Of a DNA stretch of 13,029 nt, positions 6,230 through 13,029 are shown piece by piece. The position numbers were made by a program, and so were the translations under genes. This DNA is from Chitinophagia bacterium (lineage in GTDB: Bacteria > Bacteroidota > Bacteroidia > Chitinophagales > Chitinophagaceae). The stretch lies in the NCBI GenBank assembly GCA_010027295.1, contig RGVM01000024.1, positions 1-13,029 of the forward strand, in the 5' to 3' direction. The notes beneath the pieces are model-generated. The model ran no database searches. It was given only the letters and a program-made list of their open reading frames with translations, and was not told the DNA's origin. Positions within the stretch are counted from its first letter, which is position 1. Each line of letters starts with the position of its first letter.

Positions 6230-6251
6230 ATACCCATAACCCATAACTTTA
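6230..6251 (+). promoter_or_regulatory. Possible weak promoter or repeat before the TPR gene
   Basis: The 37-base gap before the TPR gene holds a direct repeat, ACCCATA twice (6232-6245), and TAACTTTA (6244-6251), which matches TAnnTTTG except at the last base. No good TTG lies 19 bases upstream. An internal promoter is possible but weakly supported. Confidence 0.25.
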
Positions 6252-6262
6252 CGCCATTCCAA

Positions 6263-7972
6263 ATGAAGATGACACGCAAGATCAGAACCACCCTCGGCCT
6301 CATGGCGTTCGCCCTGGCCATGTCCGGGAGCCTGTCGGCACAGTCGGTTGCCGAGGCCCGCAAGCTGATGTATTACGAGCGTTTCCAGAGTGCGCGCGAC
6401 ATGCTCCAGAAGGTCGTGGCATCGAACCCCGCCGATGCGGAGGCCGTCTACTGGCTGGCGCAGGCCGAGTTCAGCCTCTACAATCCCGGCGGGGCGAAGG
6501 CCGTCCTGCAGAAGGGCCTCGAGGGTGCCAACGCCGCCCATCCGCTCCTGCTGGCCGGCATGGGTCAGGCCGAGCTGAGCGAGGGCAAGGTCAACGACGC
6601 CCGTCAGCGTTTCGAGACGGCGTTGAGCCTCACCAAGGGGAAGGAGATCCCGGTCATCGCCGCCATCGCCCGTGCCAACCTGGAGAAGTCGGGAGACGCC
6701 GCATACGGTATTGAGAAGCTCAAGATGGCCACGGCCATCTACGATGCCCAGAAGAAGGGCACCAAGGACCCCTATGTGTACGTGCTGCTGGGCGATTCCT
6801 ACCGCAAGCTCATGGACGGCGGCAATGCCGTGACCTCCTACGAGAACGCCCTGCTGGCCGACCCCAAGTACGCCGCCGCCAAGTACAGGATCGCCAAGGT
6901 GTACCTCACCCAGGGCATCGAGCAGCGGGAGATCTTCATCAAGAACTTCGAGGAGGCCGTGGCGCTCGACGCCGCCTTCGCGCCCGCCTATTACGACCTC
7001 TACGCTTTCTACTTCTCTAGGGACGTGTACAAGTCGACCAGCTATTTCAACCAGTACAAGGCCAACGCCGACTCCGGGCCGGCCCTCGACTACGAGGAGG
7101 CCAGCCTGCTCTACGCCTCGAGCGATTTCGACAAGGCCATCGACAAGGCCACCCAGCTCCTTGCCGCCCAGGGCGACAAGGCGGACGCGCGCCTCTACCG
7201 TCTCCAGGCCTATTCCTACGACAAGAAGGGCGACTCCGTGAAGACGGTGGAGCTCCTGGAGAAATTCTTCTCGCTGGCCCGTCCCGACCAGGTGCTGCCC
7301 GAGAACTACGTCGTGATGGCAATGAACTGCGCCAAGTTCCCCTCCCGCCAGGTGCAGGTCGACGAGTACTTCGGGAAGGCCATCGAGTCCGATACGACCC
7401 TGAAGAACAAGATCGACTACACCCGCAAGGCGGCCAACTTCTTCAAGGGGGTCAAGAACCAGCCGAAGTCGGCCGAGTGGTTCACCCGGGTGCTGACCGT
7501 GAACCCCAACCCCGGAAAGGCCGACATCTACAACGCAGGCTTCGAGAACTTCCGCGCAGGATCGTTCCAGCGTTCCGACAGCATCTTCAAGCTCTATTCC
7601 GCCAAGTTCCCGGATGAGGTGTACGGTTACTACTGGAGCTTCAGGTCCCTGTCGGTGATCGACTCCACCATGGAGCAGGGCCTGGCGATACCCGACTGCC
7701 AGCTCTTCATCGAAAGGGCCGACAAGGACCGGGTGAAGAACAAGAACACGCTCGTCATCGCCCTCGGCTACATGGCCGGCTACACGGCGAACGTGAAGAA
7801 GGACTACACGGGTGCCGTCGCCTTCCTGGACAGGCTCCTCGAGGTGGACCCCGCCAACGCGGATGCCGCCAAGAACAAGGAGATACTCCTAAAGGCCGCG
7901 AGCAAGAACCAGCCCGGCGCCAAGCCTGCCTCGGAAAACCCGCCTCCCAAGCCCGGGGGCGGCAGGCCCTAG
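6263..7972 (+). CDS. Exported tetratricopeptide-repeat (TPR) protein
   Basis: A 569-residue protein with a clear signal peptide (KIRTTLGLMAFALAMSGSLSAQS, cleavage probably after SLSA, near residue 26). The rest is a long run of helical TPR-like repeats; clear ones include YYERFQSARDMLQKVVASNP, NAVTSYENALLADPKYAAA, FEEAVALDAAFAPAYYDLYAF and AVAFLDRLLEVDPANADAA. The protein ends in a Pro/Gly/Lys-rich tail (PPPKPGGGRP). It is probably a periplasmic or outer-membrane-associated scaffold, since TPRs bind other proteins. Codon choice is strongly biased (Lys almost always AAG, Ala mostly GCC), suggesting high expression. An alternative start is Met3 at 6269. It follows the PstS-like gene by 37 bases and ends before a strong terminator. 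The partner protein is not evident. Confidence 0.9.
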   Translation: MKMTRKIRTTLGLMAFALAMSGSLSAQSVAEARKLMYYERFQSARDMLQKVVASNPADAEAVYWLAQAEFSLYNPGGAKAVLQKGLEGANAAHPLLLAGMGQAELSEGKVNDARQRFETALSLTKGKEIPVIAAIARANLEKSGDAAYGIEKLKMATAIYDAQKKGTKDPYVYVLLGDSYRKLMDGGNAVTSYENALLADPKYAAAKYRIAKVYLTQGIEQREIFIKNFEEAVALDAAFAPAYYDLYAFYFSRDVYKSTSYFNQYKANADSGPALDYEEASLLYASSDFDKAIDKATQLLAAQGDKADARLYRLQAYSYDKKGDSVKTVELLEKFFSLARPDQVLPENYVVMAMNCAKFPSRQVQVDEYFGKAIESDTTLKNKIDYTRKAANFFKGVKNQPKSAEWFTRVLTVNPNPGKADIYNAGFENFRAGSFQRSDSIFKLYSAKFPDEVYGYYWSFRSLSVIDSTMEQGLAIPDCQLFIERADKDRVKNKNTLVIALGYMAGYTANVKKDYTGAVAFLDRLLEVDPANADAAKNKEILLKAASKNQPGAKPASENPPPKPGGGRP

Positions 7973-7997
7973 TCGGCCATTGCATACCGACCCGAGA

Positions 7998-8045
7998 GGG
8001 GCCCGGCATTGGGATGGTGACATCACTGCCGGGCCCCTTTCTTTT
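7998..8045 (+). terminator. Intrinsic terminator after the TPR gene
   Basis: An 11-base perfect stem (GGGGCCCGGCA at 7998-8008, TGCCGGGCCCC at 8027-8037) is followed at once by TTTCTTTT. The 18-base loop contains a second small stem, GATG/CATC (8013-8016 and 8021-8024), capped by GTGA, a GNRA-type tetraloop. It separates the TPR transcription unit from the complex I operon. Confidence 0.92.
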
Positions 8046-8056
8046 CCCATCCTTTC

Positions 8057-8086
8057 TTGTTTTTCCCGCATGCGGGCGTATTTTTG
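8057..8086 (+). promoter_or_regulatory. Promoter of the nuo operon (Bacteroidota type)
   Basis: TTG at 8057-8059, a spacer of exactly 19 bases, and TATTTTTG at 8079-8086 match the Bacteroidota consensus TTG-N19-TAnnTTTG completely. The inferred start is near 8090, leaving a leader of about 18 bases before the nuoA ATG at 8108. The spacer contains a perfect palindrome (8065-8076). Confidence 0.85.
8065..8076. promoter_or_regulatory. Perfect 12-base palindrome inside the nuo promoter spacer
   Basis: CCCGCATGCGGG is self-complementary over all 12 bases and lies between the -33 and -7 boxes. A dimeric regulator bound there would block RNA polymerase, so it is a candidate operator. No regulator is identified. 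Confidence 0.4.
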
Positions 8087-8107
8087 CGCCACTTTTAAAA
8101 GAGCCCC

Positions 8108-8521
8108 ATGCGATCCTCCATTCTCTTGCAGACCCCGGCCCTGCCGTCGGTGGCGGAAAGCACATCCGGCGACTTCTTCCCCATCGGCCTGCAGATAGTC
8201 TTCGCCTTCCTCTTCGTGGGTGTCATGCTGACGGTCTCCCATCTGCTGGGACCCAAACGCAGGACCTCTGACAAGCTCCAGACCTTCGAGAGCGGCATCG
8301 AACAGCAGGGCGACGCCCGCCAGCCGATGGCCATCAAATACTTCCTGGTCGCCATCCTGTTCGTGCTCTTCGACGTCGAAGTCATCTTCTTCTACCCCTA
8401 TGCCGTCAACTTCCGGTCCCTCGGATGGGACGGATTCATGGCCGTCGTCCTGTTCGTTGCCCTCTTCCTCGCAGGCTTCGTGTACATCATCCGGAAGAAG
8501 GCTTTGCAATGGGAGGACTGA
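8108..8521 (+). CDS. nuoA: NADH-quinone oxidoreductase subunit A
   Basis: A 137-residue membrane subunit of respiratory complex I, sitting next to the quinone-binding region. It has three hydrophobic helices at about 24-46, 77-100 and 107-128. The conserved loop GPKRRTSDKLQTFESGIEQQGDARQ lies between helices 1 and 2. The conserved acidic motif FDVE (88-91) is in helix 2. Length is usual for the family. The ATG at 8108 fits both the family N-terminus and the short leader from the promoter. It is the first gene of the nuo operon; 90 bases without a recognisable element separate it from nuoB. Confidence 0.96.
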   Translation: MRSSILLQTPALPSVAESTSGDFFPIGLQIVFAFLFVGVMLTVSHLLGPKRRTSDKLQTFESGIEQQGDARQPMAIKYFLVAILFVLFDVEVIFFYPYAVNFRSLGWDGFMAVVLFVALFLAGFVYIIRKKALQWED

Positions 8522-8611
8522 TCCGCCAGGAAGGCATGGTGGAGGGCAAACCATCAGGCCCGATGATTGTTATGCATCCGACACCCCTATAACAAACCCC
8601 AAACGCATCCT

Positions 8612-9199
8612 ATGGGTCGCCCGGTAAGGTTCAACATACACGAGAAGAGCAAGAAGGACTGGGGTATCAACCAGGCATCGATGCCCGAGGGCCACATGGG
8701 CGAGGGATTCTTCGCCACCTCCTTCGACAAGGTCGTCGGGCTGGCTCGTAAGAATTCCATCTGGCCGCTGCCCTTTGCCACCAGTTGCTGTGGTATCGAA
8801 TTCATGGCCACCATGGCATCGACTTACGACCTGGGCCGGTTCGGGGCCGAGCGCCTGGGCTTTACGCCCCGCCAGTGCGACCTCCTCATGGTGATGGGCA
8901 CCATCGCCAAGAAGATGGGGCCCGTCGTCCGCCAGGTATACCTGCAGATGGCGGAGCCACGCTGGGTGATCGCCGTCGGCGCCTGCGCGTCCAGCGGCGG
9001 GATCTTCGACTCCTACTCCGTGCTGCAGGGCATCGACCAGGTCGTCCCGGTGGACGTATACGTTCCGGGATGCCCGCCCCGCCCCGAAGCCATCATCGAC
9101 GGGGTGCTCCGGATACAGGACCTCATCCACAACGAATCCCTCCGCAGGCGCAACAGCGAGCCCTACAAGGCCCTGATGCAGTCATACGGCATTGAGTGA
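8612..9199 (+). CDS. nuoB: NADH-quinone oxidoreductase subunit B
   Basis: A 195-residue peripheral complex I subunit that carries the N2 [4Fe-4S] cluster passing electrons to quinone. The ligands are all present: the adjacent pair Cys59-Cys60 (FATSCCGIEFMA), Cys125 (VGACASSGG) and Cys154 (VPGCPPRPE). The start at 8612 (MGRPVRFNIHEK) is chosen because the in-frame extension upstream begins with TTG and does not look like the family. Confidence 0.97.
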   Translation: MGRPVRFNIHEKSKKDWGINQASMPEGHMGEGFFATSFDKVVGLARKNSIWPLPFATSCCGIEFMATMASTYDLGRFGAERLGFTPRQCDLLMVMGTIAKKMGPVVRQVYLQMAEPRWVIAVGACASSGGIFDSYSVLQGIDQVVPVDVYVPGCPPRPEAIIDGVLRIQDLIHNESLRRRNSEPYKALMQSYGIE

Positions 9200-9227
9200 C
9201 GGGACACATCCAGCAACGCGAACGCCC

Positions 9228-9734
9228 ATGGCACTGACCCAAGAGATCGTACGCAAACGGCTGACCGACCAGTTCGGAGACAGCCTCACGGAATGGGGTG
9301 AGCCCCAGGGGATGCTGACCTTCACCGCTCCGCGGGAGATGAACCTCAAGGTGCTCAGCTTCCTTTATGACGAGGCCGACCTGGCCTTCCGCTTCCTCAC
9401 GGATCTAACGGCCGTCCACTACCCCGACCGTGCGGGCGAGGAGATCTGCGTCGTCTATCACCTCCACAACCTCTCCGCGAACCTGCGACTGCGGCTGAAG
9501 GTCTACGCCCCTGTCGCTCAACCCGACGTCTACACGGCCACGCGCATCTTCGCTGCCGCCAACTGGATGGAGCGCGAGACCTACGACTTCTTCGGAGTGA
9601 ACTTCATAGGCCACCCCAACCTCAAACGCGTGCTGAACGTGGACGAGATGGACTACTTCCCCCTGCGGAAGGAGTTCCCGCTCGAGGACCAGACGCGCAT
9701 CGACAAGGACGACGAGATGTTCGGGAGAGGTTGA
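9228..9734 (+). CDS. nuoC: NADH-quinone oxidoreductase subunit C
   Basis: A 168-residue peripheral subunit of complex I that packs against NuoD. The family signature is clear: ANWMERETYDFFGVNFIGHP at about 116-135, followed by NLKRVL and the terminal DYFPLRKEFPLED. It is a separate gene, not fused to nuoD as in E. coli and many Bacteroidales. The ATG at 9228 is preferred over an upstream TTG at 9192 that overlaps the nuoB end, because it gives the usual short N-terminus. It starts 28 bases after nuoB and ends 23 bases before nuoD. Confidence 0.95.
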   Translation: MALTQEIVRKRLTDQFGDSLTEWGEPQGMLTFTAPREMNLKVLSFLYDEADLAFRFLTDLTAVHYPDRAGEEICVVYHLHNLSANLRLRLKVYAPVAQPDVYTATRIFAAANWMERETYDFFGVNFIGHPNLKRVLNVDEMDYFPLRKEFPLEDQTRIDKDDEMFGRG

Positions 9735-9757
9735 CCTCCACTGACATCCCACAAACG

Positions 9758-10990
9758 ATGACTATGTCCGAAACGAACCATATCAGGCTGCCGGAGGGAT
9801 CCATCGAGAGGATGACGACGACGCTCAACCTGGGCCCCACCCACCCGGCCGTCCACGGAGTCTTCCAGAACATCCTCGAACTCGACGGCGAGCGGATCGT
9901 CAAGACCGAGGCGACGGTCGGGTATATCCACCGCGCCTTCGAGAAGATCGCCGAGCGCCGGCCCCTCTATCAAATTACGACGCTTACCGACCGCCTCAAC
10001 TACTGTTCCGCCCCCATCAACAACATGGGCTGGCACCTTACCTGCGAGAAGTTGCTCGGCATCCGCACACCCAAGCGCGTCGACTACCTCCGCGTCATCG
10101 TCATGGAGCTCGCGCGCATCACCGACCACCTCATCTGCACCTCCATCGTGGGGGTGGACGCGGGCGCCTTCACAGGCTTCCTCTACGTGATGCAGTACCG
10201 GGAACTCGTGTATGAGATCTACGAGGAGATCTGTGGTGCGCGCCTCACGACCAACATGGGCCGCATCGGAGGCTTCGAGCGCGATTTCCCGCAGGCTGCC
10301 TGGGACAAACTCGAGCGCTTCCTCCGCGAATACCCCAAGGCCCAGAAGGAACTCGAGACACTGCTTGTCCGCAACCGCATCTTCTATGAGCGCACCCGCG
10401 GATCAGGAGCCATCTCGGCCGAGCGTGCCCTCAACTACGGCTTCACGGGACCCAACCTCCGGGCCGCCGGCGTCGACTACGACGTCCGTGTGCACGAGCC
10501 CTACTGCAGCTACCAGGACTTCGACTTCCGCATCCCCGTGGGCACCACGGGCGACAACCATGACCGGTTCATGGTCCGTACCGAGGAGATTTGGCAGTCG
10601 CTCTCCATCATCGAACAGGCCTACCGGAAGATACAGGACATGAAAGGTCCCGAGGCGAACGTCTACCACGCCGACGCACCAGAGTACTACCTGCCGCAGA
10701 AGACGGACGTGTATTCCAAGATGGAGGCGCTCATCTGGCACTTCAAGATCGTGATGGGCGAGGTCGACATCCCTGCGGGAGAGGTCTACCATTCGGTGGA
10801 AGGAGGCAATGGAGAGGTGGGCTATTATCTGATCAGCGACGGCGGCAGGTCGCCCTACCGGCTGCATTTCCGCCGTCCCTGCTTCATCTACTACCAGGCT
10901 TACGAGGAACTCGTGCAGGGTAGCATGCTCAGCGATGCCATCATCACGATGAGCTCGCTGAACCTCATAGCGGGTGAGATGGATGCATAG
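9758..10990 (+). CDS. nuoD: NADH-quinone oxidoreductase subunit D
   Basis: A 410-residue 49-kDa-type subunit that forms the quinone pocket with NuoB. Landmarks are LNLGPTHPAVHG (23-34), GYIHRAFEKIAE (55-66), NYCSAPINNMGWHL, and the C-terminal half with GEVDIPAGEVYHSVEGGNGEVGYYLISDGG and RPCFIYYQAYEEL. The end reads SLNLIAGEMDA where many homologues have DIVFGEVDR; the stop is in the expected place, so this is divergence, not truncation. The start may be ATG 9758 or ATG 9764 two codons later; an upstream TTG (9731) overlapping nuoC is rejected. It is followed by a 69-base gap that contains a small palindrome, TCCGCGTGCGGA (11008-11019). Confidence 0.96.
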   Translation: MTMSETNHIRLPEGSIERMTTTLNLGPTHPAVHGVFQNILELDGERIVKTEATVGYIHRAFEKIAERRPLYQITTLTDRLNYCSAPINNMGWHLTCEKLLGIRTPKRVDYLRVIVMELARITDHLICTSIVGVDAGAFTGFLYVMQYRELVYEIYEEICGARLTTNMGRIGGFERDFPQAAWDKLERFLREYPKAQKELETLLVRNRIFYERTRGSGAISAERALNYGFTGPNLRAAGVDYDVRVHEPYCSYQDFDFRIPVGTTGDNHDRFMVRTEEIWQSLSIIEQAYRKIQDMKGPEANVYHADAPEYYLPQKTDVYSKMEALIWHFKIVMGEVDIPAGEVYHSVEGGNGEVGYYLISDGGRSPYRLHFRRPCFIYYQAYEELVQGSMLSDAIITMSSLNLIAGEMDA

Positions 10991-11007
10991 GCGAGAGCTC
11001 ACAGTCT

Positions 11008-11019
11008 TCCGCGTGCGGA
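11008..11019. repeat. Small inverted repeat in the nuoD-nuoE gap
   Basis: TCCGC and GCGGA pair around GT. No T-run follows, so it is not a terminator. It could be a processing hairpin between the two halves of the operon, or chance. Confidence 0.3.
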
Positions 11020-11059
11020 CAGGATGGCGGAGAAGGGAAGCGGGGTAATATAGAAACGA

Positions 11060-11560
11060 ATGATGATGGCGAAGTTCACGGATGATATGAAGGCCGAGGT
11101 GGCCAGGATTGTCGACCGATATCCCGAAGGGAAGCAGAAGAGCGCACTGATCCCTGTGCTGTTGATGGCGCAGGCTGCCTGCGACAACTGGCTGAGTCCG
11201 GAGGTCATGGACGAGGTGGGCGCGCTGCTCGGACTGGAGCCCATCGAGGTCTATGAGGTCGCGACCTTCTACTCGATGTTCAACCTGCAGCCGGTGGGCA
11301 GGCATGTGTTCGAGGTCTGCCAGACAGGGCCCTGTATGCTTAAGGGCTGCGATGACATCATCGGACACATCCGGTCGCGCCTCGGCATCGGGGTGGGGGA
11401 GACCACTCCCGACGGGCTCTTCACCCTGAAGGCCGTGGAATGCCTCGGTGCCTGCGGCTATGCCCCCATGATGCAACTCGGCAAGACCTACCGCGAGCAC
11501 CTCACGCCCGAGCGTGTGGATGCCATCATCGAGGAGTGCAGGAACATGAGCATGGCCTGA
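11060..11560 (+). CDS. nuoE: NADH-quinone oxidoreductase subunit E
   Basis: A 166-residue 24-kDa-type subunit of the NADH dehydrogenase module, carrying the [2Fe-2S] cluster N1a. The four ligands are present: Cys87 and Cys92 (EVCQTGPCMLKG), then Cys128 and Cys132 (ECLGACGYAP). The N-terminal helical region YPEGKQKSALIPVLLMAQ and EVYEVATFYSMFN are typical. Three ATG codons run in succession at 11060, 11063 and 11066, so the protein may begin MMMAK, MMAK or MAK. It is 69 bases after nuoD and 50 bases before nuoF. Confidence 0.96.
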   Translation: MMMAKFTDDMKAEVARIVDRYPEGKQKSALIPVLLMAQAACDNWLSPEVMDEVGALLGLEPIEVYEVATFYSMFNLQPVGRHVFEVCQTGPCMLKGCDDIIGHIRSRLGIGVGETTPDGLFTLKAVECLGACGYAPMMQLGKTYREHLTPERVDAIIEECRNMSMA

Positions 11561-11610
11561 CGCAATGGGCGGTCGAACCGCCTGCCGCAAGGGTCGCAAA
11601 CGAACGATAC

Positions 11611-12963
11611 ATGGGAAGGAAACTGCTCTTGGAGAAGGCCAACGTGCCTGGGATACGCGGATACGACGTGTACCGTCAGCAGGGTGGCTACGCCGCTGTG
11701 GAGAAGGCGCTGCGCATGACGCCCGAGGAGGTCGTGGAAGAGGTCAAGAAGAGCGGCCTGCGCGGCCGCGGCGGTGCGGGCTTCCCGACGGGCATGAAGT
11801 GGAGCTTTCTGGCAAAGCCGGCCGGCGTACCCCGCTACCTCGTCTGCAACGCCGACGAGAGCGAGCCCGGCACCTTCAAGGACCGGTACCTGATGGAATT
11901 CATCCCCCACCTCCTGATTGAGGGGTTGGTAGCCGCATCCTGGGCGCTGGGCAGCAACCGTACTTATATTTATATCCGCGGCGAATACGCCTGGATCGTC
12001 GACATCCTCGAGCAGGCCATCGCCGAGGCGAACGCCCACGGTTGGCTGGGCAAGAATATAAAGGGCAGCGGGTTCGACTGCCAGATCTACGTCCAACGCG
12101 GCGCCGGGGCCTATATCTGCGGCGAAGAGACCGCCCTCATCGAGAGCCTGGAGGGCAAGCGTGGCAATCCGCGCATCAAGCCGCCCTTCCCGGCGGTGAA
12201 GGGGCTTTGGGACTGTCCCACCGTCGTCAACAACGTCGAGACCCTGGCCGCGGTCGTCCCCATCCTGAACATCGGAGGCGAGGAGTACGCCAAGATAGGT
12301 ACCGGCAAGTCCACAGGCACCAAGCTCATCTCGGCCTGCGGCAACATCAACCGCCCCGGCGTCTACGAGATCGACATGGCCATCTCCGTGGAGGAGTTCA
12401 TCTACAGCGAGGAGTACTGCGGCGGCATCGCCGGCGGCAAGCGGCTCAAGGCCTGCATTCCCGGCGGATCCTCCGTCCCCATCCTGCCGGCCAAACTCCT
12501 GCTGCGCACCGCCAAGGGCGAGCCCCGCATGATGACCTACGAGAGTCTGTCCGACGGCGGCTTCCAGAGCGGCTCCATGATGGGCTCGGGCGGCTTCATC
12601 GTACTCGACGAGGATCAATGCGTCGTGCGGCACACCCTCACGCTGGCCCGGTTCTACCGCCATGAGAGTTGCGGACAGTGCTCGCCCTGCCGCGAAGGGA
12701 CAGGTTGGATGGAGAAGATCCTCCACCGCATCGAGCACGGACAGGGACGTACGGCGGACATCGACCTTCTATGGGACATCCAGCGGCGCATCGAGGGCAA
12801 CACTATCTGCCCCCTCGGCGATGCCGCCGCCTGGCCCGTGGCCGCCGCCATCCGACATTTCCGCGACGAGTTCGAATGGCACGTCAATAATCCGGAGGAG
12901 TGCAGGCGCCGTAACTACGGGCTGGCCCACTACGCCGACGAGCTAGTGTCCGCATTACCCTAA
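11611..12963 (+). CDS. nuoF: NADH-quinone oxidoreductase subunit F
   Basis: A 450-residue 51-kDa-type subunit that binds NADH and FMN and is the entry point for electrons. The glycine-rich NADH/FMN loop GLRGRGGAGFPTGMKW is at 49-64, and CNADESEPGTFKDR at 79-92. GAYICGEETALIESLEG lies at 167-182. The N3 [4Fe-4S] ligands are Cys354, Cys357 and Cys360 (ESCGQCSPCREGTGW) with Cys400 (NTICPLGDAAAWPV). The ATG at 11611 gives MGRKLLLEKANVPGIRGYD, a plausible family N-terminus; the open frame extends farther upstream only as an overlap with nuoE in another frame. Confidence 0.97.
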   Translation: MGRKLLLEKANVPGIRGYDVYRQQGGYAAVEKALRMTPEEVVEEVKKSGLRGRGGAGFPTGMKWSFLAKPAGVPRYLVCNADESEPGTFKDRYLMEFIPHLLIEGLVAASWALGSNRTYIYIRGEYAWIVDILEQAIAEANAHGWLGKNIKGSGFDCQIYVQRGAGAYICGEETALIESLEGKRGNPRIKPPFPAVKGLWDCPTVVNNVETLAAVVPILNIGGEEYAKIGTGKSTGTKLISACGNINRPGVYEIDMAISVEEFIYSEEYCGGIAGGKRLKACIPGGSSVPILPAKLLLRTAKGEPRMMTYESLSDGGFQSGSMMGSGGFIVLDEDQCVVRHTLTLARFYRHESCGQCSPCREGTGWMEKILHRIEHGQGRTADIDLLWDIQRRIEGNTICPLGDAAAWPVAAAIRHFRDEFEWHVNNPEECRRRNYGLAHYADELVSALP

Positions 12964-12969
12964 CCGCCG

Positions 12970-12988
12970 GGAGGGTAAAGGCCCCTCC
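12970..12988 (+). other. Short hairpin between nuoF and nuoG
   Basis: GGAGGG (12970-12975) and CCCTCC (12983-12988) pair across a seven-base loop, starting six bases after the nuoF stop. There is no following T-run. It ends 18 bases before the nuoG ATG and might affect mRNA processing or nuoG translation. Confidence 0.35.
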
Positions 12989-13006
12989 TGCAAAGAGATA
13001 CCGACT

Positions 13007-13029
13007 ATGGCTGAAGATGTGAAGATGCT
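13007..13029 (+). CDS. nuoG: NADH-quinone oxidoreductase subunit G (first codons only)
   Basis: The ATG at 13007 opens a frame reading MAEDVKM before the window ends. Subunit G, the large iron-sulfur subunit of the NADH module, is the expected gene after nuoF, and its position 43 bases after the nuoF stop fits the operon. The identification rests almost wholly on gene order. Confidence 0.7.

Noticed and set aside
5032..6363. A 443-residue open frame on the minus strand opposite the lipoprotein gene
   Set aside because: It is antisense to a well-supported lipoprotein and small membrane protein, has His/Arg-rich composition typical of antisense frames in GC-rich DNA, and no recognisable domain.
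10403..11599. A 398-residue open frame on the minus strand opposite nuoD and nuoE
   Set aside because: The plus strand encodes conserved NuoD and NuoE with all key residues; the minus-strand product has no family-like motif.
11488..12738. A 416-residue open frame on the minus strand opposite nuoF
   Set aside because: It is a shadow of nuoF caused by high G+C at third codon positions; no domain is visible.

Overview
The window is a compact, GC-rich stretch of chromosome, most likely from a free-living, respiring member of the Bacteroidota. Three observations support this. A near-perfect Bacteroidota-type promoter (TTG, 19 bases, TAnnTTTG) lies ahead of nuoA, with weaker TTTG-type boxes ahead of other transcription units. 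Shine-Dalgarno sequences are largely absent. Separate nuoC and nuoD genes are followed by nuoE, nuoF and nuoG, an arrangement I associate with aerobic Bacteroidota rather than with gut Bacteroides (recalled knowledge). Genus and species cannot be read from the sequence. No mobile element, CRISPR array, tRNA or rRNA was found.

Left part, minus strand (read right to left from about 4900 to 1): a low-molecular-weight protein-tyrosine-phosphatase-like gene overlaps hisS (histidyl-tRNA synthetase) by four bases (GTGA). After a non-coding gap of about 300 bases come rlmN (23S rRNA/tRNA adenine-C2 methyltransferase), an RsuA/RluB-type pseudouridine synthase, and an RluA-type pseudouridine synthase that runs off the window's left edge. 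The last two overlap by ATGA. The minus-strand block is therefore mostly about RNA: one tRNA-charging enzyme and three RNA-modification enzymes.

The hisS-rlmN gap (2750-3053) holds the most unusual structure in the window. It is a run of about a dozen short palindromes of mostly different sequence, with centres 14-19 bases apart. Within it, four related 13-mers repeat every 18-19 bases, one 13-base palindrome is duplicated exactly, and a 10-base direct repeat occurs 132 bases apart. No feature type I know explains it well.

Middle part, plus strand (5043-7972): a 77-residue protein with two predicted membrane helices, a PstS-like substrate-binding lipoprotein, and a large exported TPR protein. 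They are probably co-transcribed from a promoter divergent from the phosphatase gene. A strong intrinsic terminator (7998-8045) ends this unit.

Right part, plus strand (8057 to the end): the first half of a respiratory complex I operon, nuoA-B-C-D-E-F and the first codons of nuoG. All iron-sulfur cysteines expected in NuoB, NuoE and NuoF are present. The operon has its own well-formed promoter, whose spacer contains a perfect 12-base palindrome that could be an operator.
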